Source: Halichoerus grypus (lineage: Eukaryota; Chordata; Mammalia; Carnivora; Phocidae). Taken from it: 64,000 nt of DNA. A model generated the notes under the pieces. That model did not search any database. It was not told the origin of the DNA and saw only the letters and a program-made list of their open reading frames with translations. Of this stretch, positions 56,684-64,000 are shown one piece after another. Within the stretch, counting starts at the first letter, position 1. Each line of letters opens with the position of its first letter. The stretch spans positions 55,767,008 to 55,831,007 of the forward strand of contig NC_135718.1 of NCBI RefSeq assembly GCF_964656455.1, given 5' to 3'. Position numbers and translations under genes: made by a program.

Positions 56684-57756
56684 CATATGCAGAAAAAGGT
56701 GTGCAACAATGCCCACACCAGGAAGTTGACAGGGTTCTTTCTGGGTGCAAGATTATGGGTGCCTTTTAGTCTTTCCTTTTTGTGTGTCCATATTTTCTAG
56801 TTTTCCCAAAGTTCACATGTATAATTTTTATAATACTGAGAAAAAGTATTTTTCATTTTTTTTAAAAGAAAGCCCAAGATTACATTCTTAGCCGGAGGCA
56901 GGAGTTAGTCTAGCCTCAGAATCCACAGCCTAGGGCCGGGGGTGGGGTGAGGGCTGGTCACGCTGGGGCGTCTAGGCCCGGAGAGCTCCTGGCATAGGGG
57001 AGGGGGCTGGCAGTGCCCCCACCCCCGTGGGCTAGATGGCCATCTCACCCTGGGGCCCTCGGCCTTGGTCTCCCTCCTTCTCTCCACAGTCCTTGGGAGG
57101 TTTGGCTCCCTCGTTCCTTCCCTGGTGGATGTATGTAGAACATCAGAGATTCACCCCCAGTTGAAAATCTTTCGTCTTAGTTGCAATTACACAAAAATAA
57201 TATTTTTTGAAAGTCTTTCTTTTTGCTCCCTAGCCATTGTGGCTTTGCTCCCAGCTGTCCGTTTGTCTCCCCCTCCCTCTTAACTGTGTATCCATGAATC
57301 TGTCAGAACCCCTGGGAGAGGCCTAGAGACCCGGTGTCCTGGTCAAGAGGAGCGGCTGTGCCTGGGCATGCACGGATCATTCAGGACTGTGGACAGCGGC
57401 ACACGGCTGTCTGAATGGTGTATTAATTTTCAATGGCAGCAGTCATACAGTGATATGTCGCCCTTGTAAAAAATTAAAGTGTTACTGATAAGGACAAAGT
57501 CCCCTTTAACTTACCATCCCCCCAGTCTGAGAGGTAACCTCTACTATCAGGCTGATAGGACTCCCTCCAGACCCTTCTCTCTCCATTTACATGTATTTTA
57601 AAATAAATTCACACTGTGTGTGGACTACTGTAATTTGGTTTTCCCACTTAATAATGTATCTTCTAGACCTTTCCGGGTCAGTTAATATGGATCTGCCCCC
57701 TCCCTTCACTGAGTGGAATATTCCTCAAATATAACTGCATAGAAATAAAAAATACC

Positions 57757-57926
57757 GGGCGCCTGGGTGGCTCAGTTGGTTAAGCGACTGCCTTCGGCTC
57801 AGGTCATGATCCCGGAGTCCCGGGATCGAGTCCCACATCGGGCTCCCTGCTCGGCGGGGAGTCTGCTTCTCCCTCTAACCCTACCCCCTCTTGCGCTCTC
57901 TCTCTCTCTCAAATAAATAAATAAAA

Positions 57927-57964
<38 letters not shown>
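57757..57964 (+). mobile_element. SINEC, young subtype with 34-bp pure A tail
   Basis: Flanked by AGAAATAAAAAATACC (57741-57756 and 57965-57980, perfect). The pure A run is 57932-57965. Confidence 0.97.
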
Positions 57965-57967
<3 letters not shown>

Positions 57968-57979
57968 AATAAAAAATAC

Positions 57980-58150
57980 CTATGAAATAAGTACTATTTT
58001 ATCCCCGTTTTTCAAATGAGGAAACGAAGGTCCAGAGAGGTTAAATAATTTGCCTCCGGTCACACAGTCAGTAAGTGGAGAAGCCAAGATTCGATGAGCT
58101 TCCAGACCCAGGCTCTTAACCACCGCGTTCACTCTGCTGCCTCCAGTCAG
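57980..58150 (-). mobile_element. MIR
   Basis: TTCAAATGAGGAAACGAAGG, GCCTCCGGTCACACAGTCAG and CTCTTAACCACCGCGTTCAC in antisense MIR order. Confidence 0.85.
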
Positions 58151-58779
58151 GTGGGCGGTGTCTGTGAGGCACTTAGAACAGTGTCCGGCACCGAGCACGC
58201 ACTATGCATGTGCCTGGTAAATGCAGATCAGGTAAGTAATTCCTTATGATTGCTCTACCAGAGTTTCTTTAGCCATCCTCCACTGCCATGTGAGCGATTT
58301 CTCATGTTTCCTTATCAAAAAGGGGGTGCTATAGTGAACATCCTTGATCACTCCTTCTCGGCGCACGTTTGAGAAATGGAATCCTAAGAACTGGATCTTC
58401 TGGCTCTTAGCATTCTGGCATTTTTAATTTTAAGAGAGCCAGCCATATGACCAGATAATTCAGCCCTTTGAACCCCTCTCTCCCCATTCTCTGAATAATA
58501 GGGTGGGAAGGAACTGCTTGCATTTGTGTTTCCATGGTGTTCTCAAAGCCCTGAAGAGATCTGTTCCAGTTCTGATTTTGTACCGACCCATCAGATGAGA
58601 CCTGCGTGGCTTGAGTTTCTCATATGCAAAATGAAATGGGATAAAAAATAGAGTGTAACGCATACAATAAGAATATTATTTCTTGATTTTGGGGTTTTAA
58701 TTATATATATGTAGGTGTACTGTGTATTATAGCCAAGATGGTTCCAGGACATTGGTTCTGGGTCCTGGTTTCCCCAAGG

Positions 58780-58940
58780 GTAAAGTGCAAGAGCCTGGGC
58801 TCTCAGGCCGGTGTCCTGGGTTGGAACCTTCCACCACTGTTTATAGGTGTGGCAACTTGGACAACTGACTCAACCTCTCCGTGCCTCTGTTTTTCTTAAC
58901 TACAACGTGGCAATTAAAGATAGTGTGTATACATACAATG
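58780..58940 (+). mobile_element. MIR
   Basis: AACTGACTCAACCTCTCCGT then GCCTCTGTTTTTCTTAACTA. Confidence 0.75.
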
Positions 58941-59135
58941 AGCTATTTCATAACAATGAAAATGGAACATAAGAAATAGAAAATATTAAATGGTTCAAAT
59001 GCTTAGTTATGTTTCCCCAGCTGCCCTGAACCTGAGACCCTTAAATTAGGCAACAAACAGTGACCCAGAGGTACTGCGAGGTTCCTCTGGTGGACAGCGC
59101 ACCGGGCTGTCTGGAAGGCTGTTGGGCTGTCTTAC

Positions 59136-59255
59136 CTTGTCGATGCTCGTCTGCCTGCAGGGAAATGAGAACGTGAAGCCCAAAGGCAGCTGGGCTCCCT
59201 TGAGGCCCATGTAGTCCAGGAAGTCAGCGATGCACTGCACAATGTGGTCGAACAA
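59136..59255 (-). CDS. HKDC1: HKDC1 exon 12 (120 bp, glucose-binding segment)
   Basis: The exon encodes [20 protein letters not shown] and then [15 protein letters not shown]. The FSFPCRQ motif holds the serine equivalent to the glucose-contacting Ser603 of HK1. The acceptor is CTGCAG and the donor is AAG followed by GTAAGA. The exon is in phase 0 at both ends. The intron upstream of it (59256-59348) is only 93 bp. Confidence 0.96.
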
Positions 59256-59348
59256 CTGCAGAGAGAGAGTAGCAGTCATCTCAGGCCCGCAGCGATATGG
59301 GGGGCAGGCCGGCACCTCAGGCACAGAACTCCCCCGCCCCGCCTGTAC

Positions 59349-59494
59349 CTCCTCGCCGGTGCCCTGCATGATCTCCAAGGGGATGGCAAAGATCTTGTTG
59401 TACATTCGCACCGACCTCCGTCCACTTCTGATCTTTACCAGGAGGACTCGGAAGTTGGTTCCCCCCAGATCCAGAGCAAGGAACTTCCCTTTCT
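59349..59494 (-). CDS. HKDC1: HKDC1 exon 11 (146 bp, ATP phosphate-binding loop)
   Basis: The exon encodes [20 protein letters not shown] and continues to [19 protein letters not shown] is the phosphate-1 (ATP-binding) motif of the catalytic C-terminal lobe. The acceptor is CCACAG and the donor is GAG followed by GTACAG. At 146 bp it is one codon shorter than the 149 bp usual in HK1, as expected for HKDC1, which lacks one residue in the [11 protein letters not shown] segment. It is separated from exon 12 by a very short 93-bp intron. Confidence 0.96.
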
Positions 59495-60039
59495 CTGTGG
59501 TGGAGAAAGTGGGAGCTGCATTCCACCAGCACGCACAGAGCAGGGGCTCATGTGGAGGCACTGAGAGGGAGAGGAGCTGCCAACACAGAGCAGACTCAGA
59601 GCCTTCTCCCTTGGGGCTCCCAAGCCAGAGGAGCGTGGGTCACCCAGCACAGCATCCCAATGCTGGACGGGCACTTTGAGCCTGTCTGAGGCCAGCCTGC
59701 TTTTCTTGGTATCTGGTAAAGGCTACGTATGATACTGAAGCTCAAGGAGCCTCTGAAGATGAATCCAAGTCAGGATACACTGACCGCAGTGAAATCTGGA
59801 GAATGTTTCCATCTTATCTCTATGGCCCACAGGAATTATTCACCATGAGCATGAAATGATTCTTCCTGCCCCATGCTCTTCCCATTTGTGGATTCCCACA
59901 CCTGCTCCTGACTCATAAGAAGCCATGTCGAGGCTGATGCCCCCCACTATCATCCAGGGCCACCCCAATAGTATCTCTCATTTCTCTGACATAGCAGAGC
60001 ATCAGAGTCTGTCCTGTATGATCTTTCACCTTGCCCTCT

Positions 60040-60305
60040 GCCTCTCTCACCCTGTTCTGTCCATAGTGGTTATTCTGCTGTTTCTTGAATTTGCCAAAGA
60101 CATCACTCCCAGCCAGCTCTCTAACCCCTTCTCCTGCTCTATTTTTCTTTGTAGCACCTGCTGCTACATGGCCTCATATGGCATTTATTGTCTGCCAGCC
60201 CAACAGAATGTAAGCTCCACAAGGGTGGGGATTGTGTTTTACTCCCTGCGCTATCACCCTGCCTGGACCAGAGCTTGACATATTGTAGATGCTTAATGGA
60301 ACTTT
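60040..60305 (+). mobile_element. L2 relic
   Basis: AATGTAAGCTCCACAAGGGT, GGGGATTGTGTTTTACTCCC and GATGCTTAATGGAACTTTGA mark the L2 3' end. The long open frame at 59925-60278 runs through it. Confidence 0.75.
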
Positions 60306-60320
60306 GAAAAATGAAGGCAG

Positions 60321-60520
60321 GGGCGCCTGGGTGGCTCAGTCGGTTAAGCAACTGCCTTCGGCTCAGATCATGATCACGGAGTCCTGGAATTGAGCTCCAT
60401 GTCAGTCTCTCTGCTCAGCAGGGAGTCTGTCTCTCCCTCTGCTCCTCACCCTGGTCTCGTGCTCTCTCTCACTCTCTCTCTCAAATAAATAAATAAAATA
60501 TTTTTAAAAAATTAAAATTA
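60321..60520 (+). mobile_element. SINEC
   Basis: Flanked by AAAAATGAAGGCAG (60307-60320 and 60521-60534, perfect). Confidence 0.96.
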
Positions 60521-60649
60521 AAAAATGAAGGCAGAAGGATGAAAGGAATGAAAGAATAAACACTTGAACAGTGTCTTTTACTGCTCTTAATTTCTTTCCC
60601 ATGTAGACTCGAAGGATATTGGCTCCGGAAAAGATCTCTGTTGTTGAGA

Positions 60650-60890
60650 GACCCCAAGTGCGGCTGTGCGACCTTGAGTATGTCATCTGACCTCTCTGAG
60701 TCTCAGTTTTGGCAGCAATAAAATGGGAATCATTTTTTCTTTGTGTAACATACAAAGTGGTTGTGAGGATGAGATGAAATTAAACATTCCAAAACAAATT
60801 ACAAGATATAAAGCATTTTACAAAGGTCATTATTTCCAGGTGAGGCTCCTGAGGTTCAAAGAGGTGAAGTCACTTGTCTAAAGACCTGAC
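60650..60890. mobile_element. Two MIR relics in opposite directions
   Basis: 60650-60790 is sense (TGACCTCTCTGAGTCTCAGT). 60800-60890 is antisense (GGTGAAGTCACTTGTCTAAA). Confidence 0.65.
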
Positions 60891-61282
60891 CCCGTTGTTT
60901 AGTGGCTCCTCTTGGCTGAGCACAGGGAAGAATCAAGGATCAGAAAAGTCAGGGGCAGAAAACAATGAGAGCAGAGAGGAAGAGCCAAGCGCCAGGAGAA
61001 GAGAGAGAGGGAAGCAGGCAGGAGACAAGCCAGAGGAGTCCAAGTATCCAGATGGCAGCTCCGGGGGACAACACCTGGGTCTTCTATTTGCCAGCAGCGT
61101 GGGGTACACGGCATGTTCTCAACTATGCAGGCACGCGCATGTAACCTCACTTAGGTATTCTTCCATTGCAAATGCCTGGGATCCACCAAGGCAAACAGAT
61201 TTGGAAGGAATACTGACCTCCTACCTTACTCCCCCTCCCTCCATTACAGAAATGAATCCAAGGCTTTTAAAACTAAAAACCT

Positions 61283-61500
61283 GGGGTGCCTCTGTGGCTC
61301 AGTCAGTGAAGCATCTGCCTTTGGCTCAGGTCATGATCCCGGGGTCCTGGGATCGAGCCCTGTGTCGGGCTCCCTGCTCAGCGGGAAGTCAGCTTCTCTC
61401 TCTCCCTCTCCTTCTGCCCCTGCTCGTGCTCTCTCTTTTTCTCTCTCTCTCTCAAAGAAATAAATAAAATCTTCTTTTAAAAAATTAAAAAAAAAAAAAT
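61283..61500 (+). mobile_element. SINEC next to the exon 10 donor
   Basis: Flanked by AAAACTAAAAACCT (61269-61282) and AAAACTAAAAGCCT (61501-61514). Confidence 0.96.
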
Positions 61501-61559
61501 AAAACTAAAAGCCTAACTGGATTGAAGGAGTTTTGATGGGAACTCTGGGCGCGGCCCAC

Positions 61560-61864
61560 CTGTGCCATCCGGCATCCCGCAGACGTAGGTGGGCAGCATC
61601 TTGACTGTGGCCATCAGGTGGGTGTCCTTTTTCAGCCCGTACTCAAACTCAGTCCTCATCTTGCTCTGCACATCCATAAGCTGCTCTCGAGTCAGCCGGA
61701 ACAAAGCCAGCACCTCGTCGATCTGCTTCCGTTGGGCCTGCACACGGGAGGCCACCGCGGTCACCATGGCAGCCCCCTTGGTGCTGCCACTCTCCGACAA
61801 GAGGAAGCGGACGTCACAGTTCGGGACCAGTCTCCTCACCACCTTGTGCAGGCGTTTCGGGTAT
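61560..61864 (-). CDS. HKDC1: HKDC1 exon 10 (305 bp, lobe linker)
   Basis: This exon joins the two hexokinase lobes. It begins [20 protein letters not shown], then carries the adenosine-side motif of the N-terminal lobe ([20 protein letters not shown]). It continues through the linker helix ([20 protein letters not shown]) and ends in [13 protein letters not shown] at the start of the C-terminal lobe. The acceptor is TTCAG before ATACCC, and the donor is ACAG followed by GTGGGC. The 305-bp length matches the family. A SINEC insertion ends about 46 bp into the following intron, close to this donor. Confidence 0.96.
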
Positions 61865-62692
61865 CTGAAGGCAGGGGCGATGGCAAAATATGTAACAATC
61901 ATAAAGGCCCAGGCCTGGCCCCTGGGAACAGACGCAGGTATAGCAGTGGAATGGGGGTCCTGAGGAGCCTTGCTGGGCTGGGTTTACCCCTTTAGTTGCC
62001 GGATGATGATGGGGCAAGGGGCTGACTGGGGGAGGGACTAGGCCAGCTAGGGTAGTGGAAGGGACACTTGGAGGATCAAAGAAGTGGTTATTTTATCACT
62101 AATATTTCCATCAGTAGGGCATGTCCACACATAATGTATTGGCTGAGCATCATCTGCGTCCAAAGGGGAAGGGTCTTTTCCCCAGCTCTTTTCATTGTGT
62201 ACCTGCCTGACTCCCAACACCACCTCTATTAGCTGGAGGGGCTCTCCCACTCCTTCCTTCTGGGAAATTCTCATTTCCCTGCGTTTTCCTACCAGTATCC
62301 TTCCTGAGAACTTGGCAACCTCTGCCCTTCAGATTTTTCCCCATCTGTAACTGAGTGTATTTTACTTTCCAATATTAGCAGATATTGAATAGTAATAGAC
62401 AGATAGCTGGAGGGATAGATGGACAGATGGATAAATACCCGGATGGATGCCCTTCTAGTCAGGCAACTGGGCTTAGCAGAATATCTCTTTAAGAATGATC
62501 CCCCCAAAGGGGCGCCTGGGTGGCTCAGTCGTTAAGCGTCTGCCTTCGGCTCAGGTCATGATCCCAGGGTCCTGGGATCGAGCCCCGCATCAGGCTCCCT
62601 GCTCCGCGGGAAGCCTGCTTCTCTCTCTCCCACTCCCCCTGCTTGTGTTCCCTCTCTCGCTGTGTCTCTCTCTGTCAAATAAATAAATAAAA

Positions 62693-62729
<37 letters not shown>

Positions 62730-62913
62730 ATGATCCCCCCAAATAACCCAGCCAGCTAGATGAATACGGTCTCTCTTTGCCCTGTAAACTCAGCACGGAG
62801 AGGAGATGGTTGGTTCCAGCCATACAGAGAAGCAGCGGAGTTTGGAGAGAATGCTAGGTCTCTGTCCCAGGGAGACTCGCTGGCGGGGGGTGTGCGCCCC
62901 AGGCAGCACTCAC
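61865..62913 (-). other. HKDC1: HKDC1 intron 9
   Basis: A 1.05-kb intron. It contains a degenerate GATA/GATG-type short tandem tract (about 62385-62455) and one SINEC at 62509-62726. The rest looks like single-copy sequence with no further exon signal. Confidence 0.85.
62509..62726 (+). mobile_element. SINEC, young subtype with 32-bp pure A tail
   Basis: Flanked by AAGAATGATCCCCCCAAA (62491-62508, repeated at about 62727). The A run is 62696-62727. Confidence 0.97.
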
Positions 62914-63147
62914 TGAGGGTGTATCTTGTAGACCGTGCCATCCATGCCCACTGTGGTCCTGAGCCGCGCCAGCTTCTTGTTCTCCCGGAGGCGTGTGAGG
63001 ATGGCTGCCAGGGCCGCTGCGCAGAGGTTGGCTGAACGGAAGGAGACAATGGTGCAGACGTGCTGGACCGCGATGCAGTCGGCCTCCGAAGGCTCCAGGC
63101 CCAGATCTGTCAGGATCTCTCTTGTATTGGCGAGGCCTTCCTTATAC
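62914..63147 (-). CDS. HKDC1: HKDC1 exon 9 (234 bp)
   Basis: The exon reads from [12 protein letters not shown] through [20 protein letters not shown] to [12 protein letters not shown], part of the N-terminal hexokinase lobe. The acceptor is CAG before GTATAAGG and the donor is CA followed by GTGAGT. The first base completes a split codon from exon 8, and the last two bases (CA) join exon 10 to make a Gln codon. The 234-bp length is the classic size for this hexokinase exon and equals that of exon 17, its copy in the C-terminal lobe. No stop or indel is seen. Confidence 0.96.
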
Positions 63148-63294
63148 CTGGCCAGGGGACAGGAATGAGAGGGCCACGTTTCTCCATCCCATGGAAGTTC
63201 CCTCAGAGAACCAGCTTTCCCACCTCTCATGATTGTGAAAATAAATAAGCTGGCACATCATGATATAATAATGAAAACTGTATCAAAATGATCA

Positions 63295-63475
63295 TAGCAG
63301 CCACCGTTTACTGAACACTCACTATGTGCCAGGCACTCGTCTGAAGATTTGACAGGCATAGAGCGGGTTACTTGTCCACACTTACATAGCTAGGAAGTGC
63401 AAGGGTCAGGATTTGAACTCAGGCAGTTAGATCATAGAACCCACCCTTTTAACCACCCTGGATTATTCTGCCTTC
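63295..63475 (-). mobile_element. MIR
   Basis: ACTCACTATGTGCCAGGCAC, GTGCAAGGGTCAGGATTTGA and TTTAACCACCCTGGATTATT in antisense order. Confidence 0.85.
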
Positions 63476-63729
63476 CACAGAAACTCAGTCCCTGCCATGC
63501 TCTGCACAAACAGATTCTAGGAGTCAGATGTCACTCTGCTGAGCTCAGAATCTAAACTGATTACAAAGCTCAGGGCAATGCCAGGGTTTCTAAGCCAGAG
63601 GAACAGGACCCTGAGTGGACTGGAGCCAGCTGCCTTCACCAGCCATCTCCCCATTGCAGGGACCTCTGTGTGAGGCCTCAAATCACCAAAGCCAAGGCCA
63701 GTCCCCAACAGTACCAGGTAGAGAAGCCT

Positions 63730-63895
63730 CTTGCCAGAGCAGGAGTTCTTAACTTAGATTCCATGCATGGGCTTTAATGGGTCAAGGTTGTCCTAATATC
63801 GTAAGGAATATTGAGTACAAACACGCATTTTTGTGGTAAAGGGTCCAGAACTTGAATTAGATCCTCAAAGGGGTCTGGGACCCTAAAAAAGCTTT
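63730..63895. mobile_element. Old repeat candidate
   Basis: GTTCTTAACTTAGATTCCAT and GATCCTCAAAGGGGTCTGGG resemble a widespread old mammalian repeat, perhaps a DNA transposon. Name not assigned. Confidence 0.4.
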
Positions 63896-64000
63896 AAGTC
63901 ACCACTTTGGGGAGAAGGAAGGCAGCAAAATATAAGAAAGGAGTAGATCTCCAACTGCGGACTCCCTGGCCAATGAAACCAACAAGAAGCCGCATCAGAG

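Larger units (their letters stand above)
56040..59135 (-). other. HKDC1: HKDC1 intron 12
   Basis: A 3.1-kb intron with SINEC copies at 56345-56530 and 57757-57964, a CA-rich microsatellite (56636-56683), MIR relics at 57980-58150 and 58780-58940, and an old unclassified repeat around 57470-57740. The GC-rich stretch 56900-57060 and the segment 58200-58780 show nothing I can name. Confidence 0.8.
59495..61559 (-). other. HKDC1: HKDC1 intron 10
   Basis: A 2.07-kb intron. It contains an L2 relic (about 60040-60305), SINEC copies at 60321-60520 and 61283-61500, and two MIR relics (about 60650-60790 and 60800-60890). The stretch 60900-61260 shows no recognisable element. Confidence 0.85.
43060..64000 (-). 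other. HKDC1: HKDC1 gene, 3' half (exons 9-18 and 3' UTR)
   Basis: This is the minus-strand gene for hexokinase domain containing 1, a two-lobed hexokinase of about 917 residues related to HK1. Hexokinases phosphorylate glucose with ATP in the cytosol and on mitochondria. Ten exons are visible with constant splice phase and no frameshift or internal stop, coding 573 residues to the stop. The identity rests on the C-terminus, MLSEDGSGKGAALITAV followed by AKRLQQAQKED. This matches HKDC1, whereas HK1, HK2 and HK3 end differently. The one-codon-shorter exon 11, with [12 protein letters not shown], also fits HKDC1. Exon numbers assume the conserved 18-exon hexokinase layout. Exons 1-8 and the promoter lie beyond the right edge. 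HK1 is expected downstream, to the left, on the same strand. Confidence 0.96.
63148..64000 (-). other. HKDC1: HKDC1 intron 8 (partial)
   Basis: This is intron sequence up to the right edge. It holds a minus-strand MIR (about 63295-63475) and an old repeat near 63730-63895. I searched for exon 8, which should read like YEKM...EIVRQILI, and it is not here. Confidence 0.8.

Noticed and set aside
60874..61467. 197-codon plus-strand open frame in HKDC1 intron 10
   Set aside because: It starts at TTG, runs through a MIR end and then into a SINEC (its last 60 residues are the SINE sense frame), and is antisense to HKDC1.
63148..64000. Search for HKDC1 exon 8
   Set aside because: No YEKM...EIVRQIL-type coding sequence is present, so the exon is outside the window.
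1..64000. CRISPR arrays, toxin-antitoxin, phage or other prokaryotic defence systems
   Set aside because: The window is vertebrate nuclear DNA. The regular repeats seen are SINEs, LINEs, LTRs and microsatellites.

Overview
The window is mammalian nuclear DNA from a carnivore, almost certainly a caniform (dog-like) lineage. About forty copies of the carnivore-specific tRNA-Lys-derived SINE (SINEC) are present on both strands, most with a purine tail and many with visible target-site duplications. L1 3' ends carry the 3' UTR I associate with carnivore L1. The SINE subtypes look arctoid (seal, bear or mustelid), but I cannot fix the species from sequence alone. The DNA is intron-rich and repeat-dense, with no bacterial operons, CRISPR arrays or phage genes.

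Right part (about 43.06-64.0 kb), minus strand: the 3' half of HKDC1 (hexokinase domain containing 1). Ten consecutive exons, numbered 9 to 18 by analogy with the 18-exon vertebrate hexokinase plan, are intact. Exon lengths are 234, 305, 146, 120, 96, 100, 184, 156, 234 and 148 coding bases. Every junction is GT-AG and reading phase is kept throughout, giving 573 residues up to the stop codon plus a 3' UTR with candidate poly(A) signals. They encode the last part of the N-terminal hexokinase lobe, the linker helix and the whole C-terminal catalytic lobe, with the ATP-binding, glucose-binding and catalytic motifs kept. Exons 1-8 lie beyond the right edge.

Left part (1 to about 43 kb): DNA downstream of HKDC1. 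In mammals HK1 follows HKDC1 head-to-tail, and its long testis-type transcripts start shortly after HKDC1 ends. I found one probable HK1 alternative first-coding exon on the minus strand (6730-6844). It has a Kozak-perfect ATG, nine codons reading MGQTCQRGW and a GTGAGT donor, closely matching the human HK1 testis-type start as I recall it. The remaining HK1 exons would lie past the left edge. Otherwise this part is repeats: a LINE-rich block (about 21.9-38.5 kb) of old L1/HAL1 sequence with younger insertions, a cluster of LTRs at 10-14 kb, MIR/L2 relics, hAT-type DNA transposon relics, one processed pseudogene, and low-copy stretches of unknown function.

How it fits together: two paralogous hexokinase genes share orientation, with HK1's alternative upstream leader occupying the repeat-filled spacer. 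I see no undescribed biological system. The points most worth checking are the HK1 alternative exon, an Arg-to-Trp change in HKDC1 exon 15, two L1 insertions with 5' inversions, an unrecognised processed pseudogene, a triple target-site duplication, a 51-bp alternating purine-pyrimidine (Z-DNA-type) tract, and an antisense bias of SINEs inside HKDC1.
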